From Parasphingorhabdus sp. (GTDB taxonomy: Bacteria > Pseudomonadota > Alphaproteobacteria > Sphingomonadales > Sphingomonadaceae), in contig JAUCYS010000012.1 of the NCBI GenBank assembly GCA_030373505.1, positions 43,178 to 107,177 of the forward strand: a stretch of DNA of 64,000 bases, given 5' to 3'. Under the pieces are notes generated by a model that worked only from the letters and a program-made list of their open reading frames with translations, ran no database searches and had not been told where the DNA came from. The position numbers and the translations under genes were made by a program. Below are positions 42,422 to 51,468 of this stretch, in pieces; the first letter of the stretch is position 1, and each line of letters starts with the position of its first letter.

Positions 42422-43423
42422 ATGCGATTTTTCTCTGACAATGCGGCCTCGGTCCACCCCAGATTGCTGCAAGCGATGACAGCGGCCAATGTGCCGGATA
42501 CCGCCTATGACGGCGACGCGCTGAGCGCGCAGCTCAACGCTGCCTTTGCCGCCCTGTTCGAAACCGATGTCGAGGCGCTCTGGGTGGCGACCGGCACGGC
42601 CGCCAATTGTCTGGCGCTCGCTGCGCTATGCCCGGCGCACAAGGGCGTGATCTGCCACAGGGAAGCCCATATCGAGCAGGATGAAGCCGGCGCACCCGGT
42701 TTCTTCACCGGCGGTGCCAAGCTGATGCTGCTCGACGGCGAAGGGGCCAAGCTGGCGCCGGAAACGGTGGAAGCTCATTGCGCGGCGATCCGCGACGATG
42801 TCCATCAGGTCCAGCCGGCTGCCGTCTCGATCACCAATGCCAGCGAATATGGTCTGGTCTACCGTCCCGACGAAGTCGCCGGACTGTCGGAAGTCTGCAG
42901 GGCGCGCGGCCTTGGCCTGCATATGGATGGTGCCCGCTTTGCCAATGCCGTGGCCACGCTCGGCTGTTCGCCGGCGGAACTGACCTGGAAGGCCGGGGTT
43001 GACGCGCTCAGCTTCGGTTTCGTCAAAAATGGCGGGATGAGCGCCGAGGCGCTGATCTTCTTTGATAGCAAGCTGGCCGCGGACACCCGCTATCGCCGCA
43101 AGCGCGCTGGCCATCTGCAGTCCAAGGGCCGCTTCCTCGCGGCACAGATTCTCGCGATGCTCGAAGACGATCTGTGGCTGGACAATGCCCGCGCCGCCAA
43201 TGGCGGGGCCCGGATCATCGCTGAAGCCGCCGGTGACCGGCTGCTCTATCCGGTTGAGGCGAACGAGATTTTCATCCGGCTCTCCGCCGACGAAGCCGCT
43301 CAGTTGCGGGCCAGCAGCTTTGACTTTTACGACTGGGGCGAGGGGCAGGCGCGGCTGGTCACCAGCTGGAACCAGAGCGCCGACGATATCCGCCCGCTCG
43401 CCAAAGCGATTGCCGCATTGTGA
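42422..43423 (+). CDS. Threonine aldolase family PLP enzyme
   Basis: PLP-dependent beta-eliminating lyase of the low-specificity L-threonine aldolase family, splitting threonine or allo-threonine into glycine and acetaldehyde. The 333-residue protein shows WVATGTAANCLAL, the HREAHIEQDEAG active-site His, LHMDGARFANA (Asp for the pyridine nitrogen) and the PLP lysine in LSFGFVKNGGMSAEA. Start at ATG 42422 (MRFFSDNAASVHP); an in-frame TTG at 42404 is possible. Its stop overlaps the GTG of a DMT transporter, suggesting cotranscription, perhaps export of an amino acid. Confidence 0.87.
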   Translation: MRFFSDNAASVHPRLLQAMTAANVPDTAYDGDALSAQLNAAFAALFETDVEALWVATGTAANCLALAALCPAHKGVICHREAHIEQDEAGAPGFFTGGAKLMLLDGEGAKLAPETVEAHCAAIRDDVHQVQPAAVSITNASEYGLVYRPDEVAGLSEVCRARGLGLHMDGARFANAVATLGCSPAELTWKAGVDALSFGFVKNGGMSAEALIFFDSKLAADTRYRRKRAGHLQSKGRFLAAQILAMLEDDLWLDNARAANGGARIIAEAAGDRLLYPVEANEIFIRLSADEAAQLRASSFDFYDWGEGQARLVTSWNQSADDIRPLAKAIAAL

Positions 43424-44358
43424 GTGAAGAAGAGAGCACTGAACCCAGCCTGTTCAGCCCCCGCATCATGATCCCCTTTGTCCTGATCTCGCTGATCTGG
43501 GGCTCGACTTGGTTGGTGATCAAGGACCAGATATCCGAAGTGCCGGTCAGCTGGTCGGTCAGCTACCGGTTCATCATCGCCGCTGCCGCCATGTTCGCTC
43601 TGGCTGCGTTCAAGCGGCTGCCGTTCCGGCTCGACGCCGTCGGCTACGGGCTGGCGCTGATCCTCGGCTTTTTCCAGTTCACGTTCAATTTCAACTTTGT
43701 CTACAATGCCGAGATGTTCATCACCTCGGGCCTCGTCGCGGTGCTGTTCGCGCTGCTGATGGTGCCCAATGCGATCATGGGACGCATCTTTCTGGGGCAC
43801 AAGTTTACCGCACCCTTTCTTGGCGGTTCGGCGATTGCCGCGGCGGGTATTGCGCTGCTCTTCTGGCACGAATATCGATCCTCCCCCGCCAGCCTGGAAC
43901 AGGTGCTGCTTGGCGCGGGGCTAACCTTCTGCGGGATAATGTCGGCATCCGTCGCCAATGTCATGCAGGCGGGGCAGCGGCTCAAATCCTATCCGATCAT
44001 CACCGTTCTTGCCTGGGCGATGCTGTTCGGAGCGCTGATCAATGTCGTCATCTCCTGGGTCACCGTCGGGCCGCCGGTCTATGAAACCCGTTTCGCCTAT
44101 TGGGGCGGCATCTTCTATCTCGGCGTCATCGGCTCGGTCGTGACCTTCCCGCTCTATTTCTCGATGATCCGCGAGATAGGGCCGGGCAAGGCGGCCTATA
44201 CCAGCGTGCTGGTGCCGGTGGTGGCGATGATCCTGTCGACGATCTTCGAAGGCTATGTCTGGACAGGACTGGCGGCGACCGGCGCAGTCCTCGCCATGCT
44301 CGGCCTGCTGGTCGCCTTGCGCGCCCGCAAGCCGAAACTGCCCCGCATCCCCGCCTGA
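43420..44358 (+). CDS. EamA/DMT superfamily transporter
   Basis: Drug/metabolite transporter with ten predicted helices in 312 residues, made of two EamA repeats (LISLIWGSTWLVIKDQI near the start; YTSVLVPVVAMILSTIFEG in the second). Members export amino acids, metabolites or drugs. It starts with GTG 43420, overlapping the threonine aldolase stop (GTGA), so the pair is coupled. It ends 3 nt before the convergent epimerase gene. Substrate unknown; export of threonine-related compounds is a guess from context. Confidence 0.88.
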   Translation: MSEEESTEPSLFSPRIMIPFVLISLIWGSTWLVIKDQISEVPVSWSVSYRFIIAAAAMFALAAFKRLPFRLDAVGYGLALILGFFQFTFNFNFVYNAEMFITSGLVAVLFALLMVPNAIMGRIFLGHKFTAPFLGGSAIAAAGIALLFWHEYRSSPASLEQVLLGAGLTFCGIMSASVANVMQAGQRLKSYPIITVLAWAMLFGALINVVISWVTVGPPVYETRFAYWGGIFYLGVIGSVVTFPLYFSMIREIGPGKAAYTSVLVPVVAMILSTIFEGYVWTGLAATGAVLAMLGLLVALRARKPKLPRIPA

Positions 44359-44361
44359 TAT

Positions 44362-45162
44362 TCAGTCCAGGAGCGCCTGGATCCCAGCCTTGTAATCGGG
44401 ATAGCGCGGTTCCCAGCCCAGCAGCCGCTTGGCCCGGCCGTTGGCGACCCGGCGGTTCTCGGCGTAAAAGCCCAGCGCCGCATCGGACAGATCGGCCTCC
44501 TCCAGCGACTGCAGCGGCGGCACATCCATGCCCAGCAGCCGCGCAGCATGGGCGACGATTTCATGCTGCGGCGCGGGCAGGTCATCGGAAATATTATAGG
44601 CGCCCGCGGGACCCTCGAACGAGGCGATTACCCCCGCGACTATATCGTCCACGTGAATCCGGCTGAACACCTGTCCCGGCATGTCGATACGGCTGGACTT
44701 GCCCTCGCGCACCCGGTCGAGCGGGCTGCGCCCCGGACCATAGATGCCGGGCAGGCGAAACACGTGCATGTCGTCGCGCAGATCCTGCCAATTCTGGTCG
44801 GCCGCGCTGCGCGCCTTGCGCCGGCCAGAGCCGATCGGTGCGCTCTCGTCGACCCAGGCGCCGTCGGCGTCGCCATAAACGCCGGTCGAGGAGAGATAGC
44901 CGCTCCATTTCAGTTGGGCGGCCCGGATCGCAGCGCCATAATGGTCCAGCACTGGCTCGCTGCCATCGCGGGCAGGCGGCACCGAGGACAGAACATGGCT
45001 GGCGGACTGCAGCGCTGCCTGAACCGATGGCGTGTCATCAAAGGCCAGCGCGCCGTCCCGCGCTTCCCGGCGCGTGCCAATCACCTCCCAGCCTTCCGCT
45101 CGCAAACGGTCCGCAAGGCGCGAGGCACAATAGCCCATCCCGAAAATCAGCATCCGTGGCAT
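44362..45162 (-). CDS. NAD-dependent epimerase/dehydratase-like SDR (YeeZ-type)
   Basis: Extended or atypical SDR of 266 residues. The Rossmann start LIFGMGYCASRLADRL has GxGYxxxxL as in YeeZ-like proteins. YLSSTGVYGDADGAWVDE is the usual active-site strand, although the Tyr-x3-Lys pair is not evident after it. RLPGIYGPGRSPLDRV and FSRIHVDDIVAGVIAS are typical substrate- and fold-related motifs. It starts 6 nt after the M48 protease gene and probably shares its transcript. Function unknown. Confidence 0.82.
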   Translation of the reverse strand: MPRMLIFGMGYCASRLADRLRAEGWEVIGTRREARDGALAFDDTPSVQAALQSASHVLSSVPPARDGSEPVLDHYGAAIRAAQLKWSGYLSSTGVYGDADGAWVDESAPIGSGRRKARSAADQNWQDLRDDMHVFRLPGIYGPGRSPLDRVREGKSSRIDMPGQVFSRIHVDDIVAGVIASFEGPAGAYNISDDLPAPQHEIVAHAARLLGMDVPPLQSLEEADLSDAALGFYAENRRVANGRAKRLLGWEPRYPDYKAGIQALLD

Positions 45163-45168
45163 CTGCAG

Positions 45169-46464
45169 CTATTCCTTTTCGAGCTTGCCCGGTGCCACTA
45201 TGGCCGGATTTTTGACATGATCGGCTTTCCACTGCATCGCCATGCGCACCCGGGTTGCGCCCGAAGGATGGTCAAAGAAGAGCATCTCCTCCACCGGCCC
45301 CGGCTCGATCTTGCGATATTCCGACAGTCGCATCGCGACTTTAGCAAAACCGTCCGGCTCCCTCGCCGCATTGAGACCGAACCGGTCGGCCTCGCTTTCG
45401 TTGATCCGGATCAGGCTGTTGATCGCCGGCGTTGCGGCAAAGAAATAGATGGTCAGAATCAGGCTGAGCAGGGGGATGGCCGCAGGATCGGCGATGCTCC
45501 TCACGCCCCATCTGTCGCCGTGACGATCGATCAGCCGCGGCGCGAGCCGTGCGACGATAAAGAGTCCTACTGCAACAATCAGCGCCAGAATCAGCACCGT
45601 CCGCCAGGTGTGGCCCAGCACATAATGGCCCATTTCATGACCCATGACCGCCGCGACTTCGTCCGGACCGGTGCGTTCGAGCAGATTGTCATTGAGCGAA
45701 ATCCGGATCGTCGGCCCGATCCCGGAGACATTGGCCGATATCCTCTTGTGCTGCCTGGACTGGTCGAACACATAGATATGATCGCCGGGTATGTCATATT
45801 TCGCCGCCATTGCGACAATCCGGTCGCGCAGCGGTCCGTCCGCCATTTCGCTATAGTCGTTGAACAGCGGCGAAATGAACACCGGCCCCAGCAACAGGCC
45901 GATGAACAGAAAGCCCGCGATCACCCCGGTGCCCCAGATCCACCATGATTTCGGCGCGCGCCGGATCACCGCGAAAATCGCCATCAGCAGCAGCGGAAAG
46001 ACGATCAGCGAAATCACCAGCCCAATCACCTGTTCGCCGAACCAGCCACCAAAATCCTGGCTCATCAGGCCATATTGTCGTTCCCGGAAAAAGCCCGTGT
46101 AAATGGTCCACGGCAGGGTGAACAGGAAGCCCGCGATGACATAGGGCAGGGCATAAAGGCCGGGTTGCAGCCACTTTTTGCTCGTAACCCGTTCCGCCCA
46201 GTCGCGGAACCGGGCGGACAGGCGCGACTGCAGAATCGCAAAGTCGACCAGCACACCGATCAGCGCACCCCACAGGATCAGCCAATAGCCCCCTTCGAAA
46301 TAGGCGTTGGATTTCTCGAGATCGGCACCCTGCAAACTGTCGATATAGGCGCGGCTTGCCTGTTCGACATCAAAAGCCGGCGCGCCATTCTGGGCGAGAG
46401 CGATTTCCGCCGGCAGCCCGGCGACCAGCAGGACGGCGACAACAAAAAGCAATAATCTGGACAT
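45169..46464 (-). CDS. M48 family membrane metalloprotease (Ste24/CAAX-protease-like)
   Basis: Zinc endopeptidase in the membrane, 431 residues. Start at 46464 is supported by GGGAG; a frame from 46512 is longer but unsupported. After a signal-like helix, several membrane segments follow (GALIGVLVDFAIL, PYVIAGFLFTLPWTIYTGF, LIVFPLLLMAIFAV). The metal site is VMGHEMGHYVLGH (around residue 275) with the third ligand in NESEADRFGLNAA. This is the Ste24/HtpX group; in bacteria it is linked to membrane-protein quality control, since CAAX prenylation is absent. It is divergent from pepN. Confidence 0.9.
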   Translation of the reverse strand: MSRLLLFVVAVLLVAGLPAEIALAQNGAPAFDVEQASRAYIDSLQGADLEKSNAYFEGGYWLILWGALIGVLVDFAILQSRLSARFRDWAERVTSKKWLQPGLYALPYVIAGFLFTLPWTIYTGFFRERQYGLMSQDFGGWFGEQVIGLVISLIVFPLLLMAIFAVIRRAPKSWWIWGTGVIAGFLFIGLLLGPVFISPLFNDYSEMADGPLRDRIVAMAAKYDIPGDHIYVFDQSRQHKRISANVSGIGPTIRISLNDNLLERTGPDEVAAVMGHEMGHYVLGHTWRTVLILALIVAVGLFIVARLAPRLIDRHGDRWGVRSIADPAAIPLLSLILTIYFFAATPAINSLIRINESEADRFGLNAAREPDGFAKVAMRLSEYRKIEPGPVEEMLFFDHPSGATRVRMAMQWKADHVKNPAIVAPGKLEKE

Positions 46465-46532
46465 GACCCACTCCCTTTGCCTCAGCCATAAACGCAATTG
46501 CGCGAGGTGCAAATGGCTCTTATGGCGAGACC

Positions 46533-49163
46533 ATGTTAGATATTCAAAAAGCTCCGAACGACGAAATGGCCGATGCCGCGCCAGCCCCCAGTGATCCTGC
46601 GACGATCCGCCGCGAGGACTACCGTCCGCCCGCCTGGTTCATCCCGGAAATCGCGCTCGACTTCGATCTCGCTCTCGAGCGAACCCTGGTGCGGTCGAAA
46701 CTCGATGTCCGGCGTTCGAAAAGCGCGAAGGCGGATGAGCCGCTGGTCCTGCAGGGTGATGACATCCTGCCGCTCTCGGTCAAGGTCGACGGCGCGATCC
46801 GCAACGACTGGACGCTGGTGGAGGGCGATCTGGTCCTGCCGCTCGATGGCTCGTCTCATATTGTCGAGATCGAGGTCGAACTCGATCCCTCGACCAATAC
46901 CCAGCTGATGGGCCTTTATGCCTCCAACGGCATGCTGTGCACGCAGTGCGAGGCGGAAGGGTTCCGCCGCATAACTTTCGCACCGGACCGACCCGATGTG
47001 CTGAGCCGCTATTCGGTCCGCATGGAAGCCGACAAGGCAAAATTCCCGGTCCTGCTCTGCAATGGCGACAAGGTTGCCGAGGGCGATGCAGAAAATGGCC
47101 GCCACTGGGTGCAGTGGAACGATCCCTGGCTGAAGCCGAGCTATCTGTTTGCTCTCGTCGCGGGTGATCTGGTGGCCAACGGCGACAGCTTCACCACCCG
47201 CTCCGGCAAGCCTGTCGAGCTGAATATCTGGGTCCGCGACGGCGATCTCGATCGCACCGGCCACGCGATGAAGGCGCTCAAGGATGCAATGCGCTGGGAC
47301 GAGGAGACCTATGGCCGCGAATATGATCTCGGCCTGTTCAATATCGTCGCGGTCAGCGACTTCAACATGGGCGCGATGGAGAACAAGGGACTCAATATCT
47401 TCAACTCGCGCTATATTCTCGCCGACCCCGAGGTCGCGACGGACGGCGATTTCGATGGTATCGAGGGCGTGGTCGCGCATGAATATTTTCATAATTGGTC
47501 TGGCAACAGAGTGACTTGCCGGGACTGGTTCCAGCTTAGTCTCAAGGAGGGATTTACAGTCTACCGCGACCAGAGCTTCTCCGCCGACATGGGTTCGGCG
47601 GCGCTCAAGCGGATCGAGGATGTGCGGATATTGCGTGCGGCGCAATTCCCCGAGGATGCCGGCCCGCTGGCCCATCCGATCCGTCCGGACAGCTATCAGG
47701 AAATCTCCAATTTCTACACCGCCACCGTTTACAACAAGGGTGCGGAAGTCATCCGGATGATGGCGACGCTGATGGGGTCGGAAAATTTCCGCAAGGGCAC
47801 AGATCTCTATTTTGATCGCCACGATGGCGAGGCCGCGACCTGCGAGGATTTTGTCACCGCAATGGAAGACGGCGGTTCGATCGATCTGAAACAGTTCCGC
47901 AAATGGTATGAAACGGCGGGTACGCCGCGAGTGTCGGTGAAGCTGTCGCACGATCCGCAGACCGGCACCGCGACGCTGCACTGCACGCAGAAAATTGCCC
48001 AGAAGGGCGAAAGGCCGGCGCCATCCGATCTGGTCATCCCGCTGCGCACGGCGCTGCTCGACCCGGAAAGCGGTACCCATGAAGGCGAACAGCTGCTGCT
48101 GCTCGACCAGCCGGAAAAAAGCTTCACCTTTGACGGCCACAAGGATCATCCGATCCTGTCGATCAACCGCGGCTTCTCCGCGCCGATCATTCTGGAGAGC
48201 AATCAGAGCGCGGAGGAACTGGCGTTCCTGTCGGCGCATGACGACGATCCGTTCGCGCGGTTCGAAGCGATGCAGCAGCTGATGACCCATTATCTGACGG
48301 CAAAGATTTCCGGCACCCCGGTCGACCGCGACATCATTCTGCTCGCGATCGCCCGGATTCTTGCCGACCCGTCGCTCGACCCCGCCTTTCTGGCCGAAAT
48401 CATTCTGTTGCCAAGCGAGGCCTTTCTTGGCGACCAGATGGTCGAGGTCGATCCGCAGGCGATCCACGACGAGCGCGAGAAATTGCGCGGCAAGATCGGC
48501 GTGCAGTTCGAAAAGCAGTTCCGCAAACTCTACAAGGCCTGCGCGCCCGGCGAATTCTCGCTTGAGCCTGAAGCCCGGGCAAAGCGAAAGCTGCGCAATG
48601 TAACGCTTGGCTATCTCGCTGCCTCGTTCACCGAAAATGCTGCCGAGACCGCCTTCGAGCAATATCGCGAGGCCGACAATATGACCGCCATGCAGGGCGC
48701 GCTGGGCGTGCTTTCGCATCTCGAGGATGAGGAGCGCGCCATCGCATTTGAAGATTTCTACAAGCGATTCAAGGGCAACCCGCTGGTTCTTGACAAGTGG
48801 TTCTCGCTGCAGGCGATGTCGCTGCGGCCCGACACGCTGAAACGCGTCGATGCCCTTTCGCGCCATCCCGATTTCACCCTGTCCAATCCCAACCGCGTGC
48901 GCGCGCTCTATGGCGCCTTTACCGGCAACCAGGTCCGTTTCCACGACCCGTCGGGCAAGGGCTATCAGATGATTGCCGATATGGTGATCGCGCTGGACAA
49001 GCAGAATCCGCAGACCGCAGCGCGCTTCATTCCGGCGCTCGGCCGCTGGCGCCGCTTCGAGCGCGGCCGGTCAGAACTGATGCGGCTGGCGCTGGAGAAA
49101 ATCGCGGCGCAGCCCGATCTGTCGAAAGATGTTTCCGAACAGGTCCACAAAAGCCTTGCTTGA
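46533..49163 (+). CDS. pepN: Aminopeptidase N
   Basis: M1 zinc aminopeptidase of 876 residues, the length of proteobacterial PepN, cytoplasmic and broad in specificity. Landmarks are the exopeptidase motif FNMGAMENKGLNIFNS (near residue 280), the zinc site VAHEYFHNWSGNRVTCRDWF with LKEGFTVYRDQ (near 315-340), and the C-terminal helical domain after residue 550. It completes peptide breakdown begun by exported hydrolases. ATG 46533 is used; no strong ribosome-binding site is visible. The 3' end overlaps pgeF by 35 nt. Confidence 0.95.
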   Translation: MLDIQKAPNDEMADAAPAPSDPATIRREDYRPPAWFIPEIALDFDLALERTLVRSKLDVRRSKSAKADEPLVLQGDDILPLSVKVDGAIRNDWTLVEGDLVLPLDGSSHIVEIEVELDPSTNTQLMGLYASNGMLCTQCEAEGFRRITFAPDRPDVLSRYSVRMEADKAKFPVLLCNGDKVAEGDAENGRHWVQWNDPWLKPSYLFALVAGDLVANGDSFTTRSGKPVELNIWVRDGDLDRTGHAMKALKDAMRWDEETYGREYDLGLFNIVAVSDFNMGAMENKGLNIFNSRYILADPEVATDGDFDGIEGVVAHEYFHNWSGNRVTCRDWFQLSLKEGFTVYRDQSFSADMGSAALKRIEDVRILRAAQFPEDAGPLAHPIRPDSYQEISNFYTATVYNKGAEVIRMMATLMGSENFRKGTDLYFDRHDGEAATCEDFVTAMEDGGSIDLKQFRKWYETAGTPRVSVKLSHDPQTGTATLHCTQKIAQKGERPAPSDLVIPLRTALLDPESGTHEGEQLLLLDQPEKSFTFDGHKDHPILSINRGFSAPIILESNQSAEELAFLSAHDDDPFARFEAMQQLMTHYLTAKISGTPVDRDIILLAIARILADPSLDPAFLAEIILLPSEAFLGDQMVEVDPQAIHDEREKLRGKIGVQFEKQFRKLYKACAPGEFSLEPEARAKRKLRNVTLGYLAASFTENAAETAFEQYREADNMTAMQGALGVLSHLEDEERAIAFEDFYKRFKGNPLVLDKWFSLQAMSLRPDTLKRVDALSRHPDFTLSNPNRVRALYGAFTGNQVRFHDPSGKGYQMIADMVIALDKQNPQTAARFIPALGRWRRFERGRSELMRLALEKIAAQPDLSKDVSEQVHKSLA

Positions 49164-49917
49164 TATCACCCGGTCCCCCTTGCTCGAAGGCGTGACGCAC
49201 GGCTTTCTGGGCCGGGCAGGGGGCGTTTCGGACGGTATTTACAGCGGCCTTAATATCGGCCTCGGCAGTGATGACGATCGCGACGCCATCATGGAAAATC
49301 GCTGCCGCGCTACCGAAGGCGTTCTGCCGGGCAGCGAACTGGTCACCGTGCACCAGATCCACAGCGCCGATGTCGTCACCGTCACTGGCCCGCTGCCGCT
49401 CGACCAGCGCCCGCAGGCCGACGCGATGGTCACCGACCGGCCGAACCTCTTGCTCGGCATATTGACCGCCGATTGCGTGCCGGTGCTGTTCCACGATGCC
49501 AAGGCCGGTGTCATCGGCGCTGCCCATGCCGGCTGGAAAGGAGCCCTGGCCGGCGTCACTGACAATGTCCTCACCGCTATGGAAAAGCTCGGCGCCGATC
49601 GCGGCGACATAGCTTGCGCCATTGGTCCCTGCATCGCCCAGCCCAGCTACGAGGTCGATGCCGCTTTTCGCACCCGGTTTCTGGACTCCGACCCGGCGAA
49701 CGAGCTCTTCTTTGCCGCCGGCAAGCCGGGTCATTTCCAGTTTGATATCGAATCCTATGTTGCGGCGCGCCTCCAGGATGCGGGCGCCGTCGGCGTCGAC
49801 AAGCTGGGTCTCGATACCTACGTCCACGAGGACCGCTATTACAGCTACCGCCGCTCCTGCCATCGCGGCGAGCCTGGCTATGGTCGGCAGATCTCGCTGA
49901 TCGGCATGGCGGAATAA
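49129..49917 (+). CDS. pgeF: Peptidoglycan editing factor PgeF (YfiH, multicopper-oxidase-like)
   Basis: A 262-residue YfiH/PgeF protein, which removes mis-incorporated serine from peptidoglycan precursors in Escherichia coli. The metal-site motifs are VTVHQIHSADV, LTADCVPVLF, AAHAGWKGALAG and AIGPCIAQPSYEV, and the C-terminal YYSYRRSCHRGEPGYGRQ is characteristic. ATG 49129 overlaps pepN by 35 nt; a TTG at 49156 would overlap less and is possible. In many relatives it is adjacent to lgt and midA, which here lie 8.5 kb away. Confidence 0.9.
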   Translation: MFPNRSTKALLDITRSPLLEGVTHGFLGRAGGVSDGIYSGLNIGLGSDDDRDAIMENRCRATEGVLPGSELVTVHQIHSADVVTVTGPLPLDQRPQADAMVTDRPNLLLGILTADCVPVLFHDAKAGVIGAAHAGWKGALAGVTDNVLTAMEKLGADRGDIACAIGPCIAQPSYEVDAAFRTRFLDSDPANELFFAAGKPGHFQFDIESYVAARLQDAGAVGVDKLGLDTYVHEDRYYSYRRSCHRGEPGYGRQISLIGMAE

Positions 49918-49930
49918 GATTGATTTCCAC

Positions 49931-49956
49931 GGTCACCCCGGCGAAAGCTGGGACCC
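49931..49956. repeat. REP-like hairpin with GAAA loop
   Basis: GGTCACCCCGGC-GAAA-GCTGGGACC folds into a hairpin with some mismatches, shortly after pgeF. The form (short GC stem, GAAA loop) matches the element at 32121-32140 and is common in sphingomonad intergenic regions. Confidence 0.6.
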
Positions 49957-50013
49957 GGAGCAACAGGACCGCGCAAAATGGCGGGTTGATGTAACGCAGG
50001 GAGGGGAGAGAGC

Positions 50014-51420
50014 ATGAACACGCAACGCATCGGTCTGTTTGCCGGGCTGGCTCTGTTCCTTGCCATGCTGCTGCTCCCTCACCCGGAATCGATGAGTCCC
50101 CAAGCGTGGAAGGCCGCGGCGCTTACCATCCTGATGGCGATCTGGTGGATGACCCAGGCGATCCCGCTGACCGCGACCGCTCTGCTGCCATTTCTGGCGC
50201 TGCCTACGATGGGCGTGATGACCACCGCCGAAACGGCGAGCGAATATTATTCGCCCATCCTGTTCCTGATCCTCGGCGGTGCCTTTCTGGCGCTGGCGAT
50301 CGAGCGGGTCGGCCTGCACAAAAGGCTGGCGCTGGCGATCATCGGTCTGTCGGGGAAAAGCGCCTGGGGCATATTATTCGCCTTCATGGCCGCTACGGGC
50401 CTGCTCAGCATGCTGATTTCCAATACCTCCTCGACGCTGATCATGGTGCCGATTGCGCTCGCTGTGCTTGTCGCCGGCGGCATAAAGGAAAAGGAAACCG
50501 AAGGCTTTGCTGGTGCCCTGATCATGGGCGTTGCCTTTGCCGCCTCGATCGGCGGTCTCGGCACGCTGGTCGGCAGCCCGACCAACGCCATTGCCGTCGG
50601 CCTGATCAACAAGACGCTGGGCATGCAGATCGACTTTCTCGGCTGGCTCAAATTCGGCCTGCCGATCGTCATCATCGGCATCCCCGTATCCGCAGCCATA
50701 TTGATTGTGGTCCAGAAGGTCGGCCGAGACAGTTTTGATGGCGAGCGGGCGAGGGCGGTGATCGGTGCGTCCGGCCCGTGGAGCCTGCCGGAAAAGCGGT
50801 TGGTTCCGGTGGTCGCTCTCGTCATGCTCGGCTGGCTGCTGCTGCCGGAGATCAAGCCCTTCTTCCCGGACGGGGCCCTGCACGATGGCAGCGTCGCCAT
50901 CTTCGGCGGCCTGCTGCTCTTCATGCTACCCGACGGCACCGGGCGCAAATTGCTCAACTGGGACGAAGCCGACCGCGCACCCTGGGGCGTGATCATGCTG
51001 TTTGGCGGCGGTCTGGCGCTGGCCGCCGGGATCATCGAATCCGGCCTCGCCGACTGGCTCGGCCTGATGCTGGAGCCGCTGCGCTCGGTGTCGGCGATCG
51101 TCATCGCTGTTGCGCTGGTCGCGCTGGTCATCCTTGTCACCGAATTCGCCTCGAATGTCGCCACCGCCAGCGGCGTGATGCCTGTGGTCGCCAGCCTGAT
51201 CCTGGCGACCGGAGTCGATCCGATATTGCTCGCGGTGCCCGCCGCCATGGCCGCCAGCTGGGGCTTCATGCTGCCCAGCGGCACCGGACCCAATGCCATC
51301 GCCTGGGCGACCGGCCATATCGAATTGCCGAGAATGCTCAAGTCCGGCTTTCTCCTGGACCTCGCCGGCATCCCGATCATAATCGGCTGCATCTGGATGG
51401 TTGCCGTTGTAACGACGTAG
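50014..51420 (+). CDS. DASS/SLC13 family sodium:anion (di-carboxylate) symporter
   Basis: Membrane transporter of 468 residues with about eleven helices. The two SNT sodium-binding signatures are MLISNTSSTLIMVP and TEFASNVATASGVMP, and ASIGGLGTLVGSPTNAIA is the conserved loop. Typical substrates are C4-dicarboxylates, citrate or sulfate. A good ribosome-binding site (GGGAGGGGAGAG) precedes ATG 50014. It stands between pgeF and a cystathionine-family enzyme, without an obvious metabolic link. Substrate is not determinable. Confidence 0.9.
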   Translation: MNTQRIGLFAGLALFLAMLLLPHPESMSPQAWKAAALTILMAIWWMTQAIPLTATALLPFLALPTMGVMTTAETASEYYSPILFLILGGAFLALAIERVGLHKRLALAIIGLSGKSAWGILFAFMAATGLLSMLISNTSSTLIMVPIALAVLVAGGIKEKETEGFAGALIMGVAFAASIGGLGTLVGSPTNAIAVGLINKTLGMQIDFLGWLKFGLPIVIIGIPVSAAILIVVQKVGRDSFDGERARAVIGASGPWSLPEKRLVPVVALVMLGWLLLPEIKPFFPDGALHDGSVAIFGGLLLFMLPDGTGRKLLNWDEADRAPWGVIMLFGGGLALAAGIIESGLADWLGLMLEPLRSVSAIVIAVALVALVILVTEFASNVATASGVMPVVASLILATGVDPILLAVPAAMAASWGFMLPSGTGPNAIAWATGHIELPRMLKSGFLLDLAGIPIIIGCIWMVAVVTT

Positions 51421-51468
51421 CTTTTCGTCCATTGTTTCGCCAAGAGTTGAAAGAACGGAGAGAAGAAT

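Noticed and set aside
46536..48944. Minus-strand frame of 802 codons opposite pepN
   Set aside because: pepN on the plus strand is unmistakable; the antisense frame has no domains and no ribosome-binding site.
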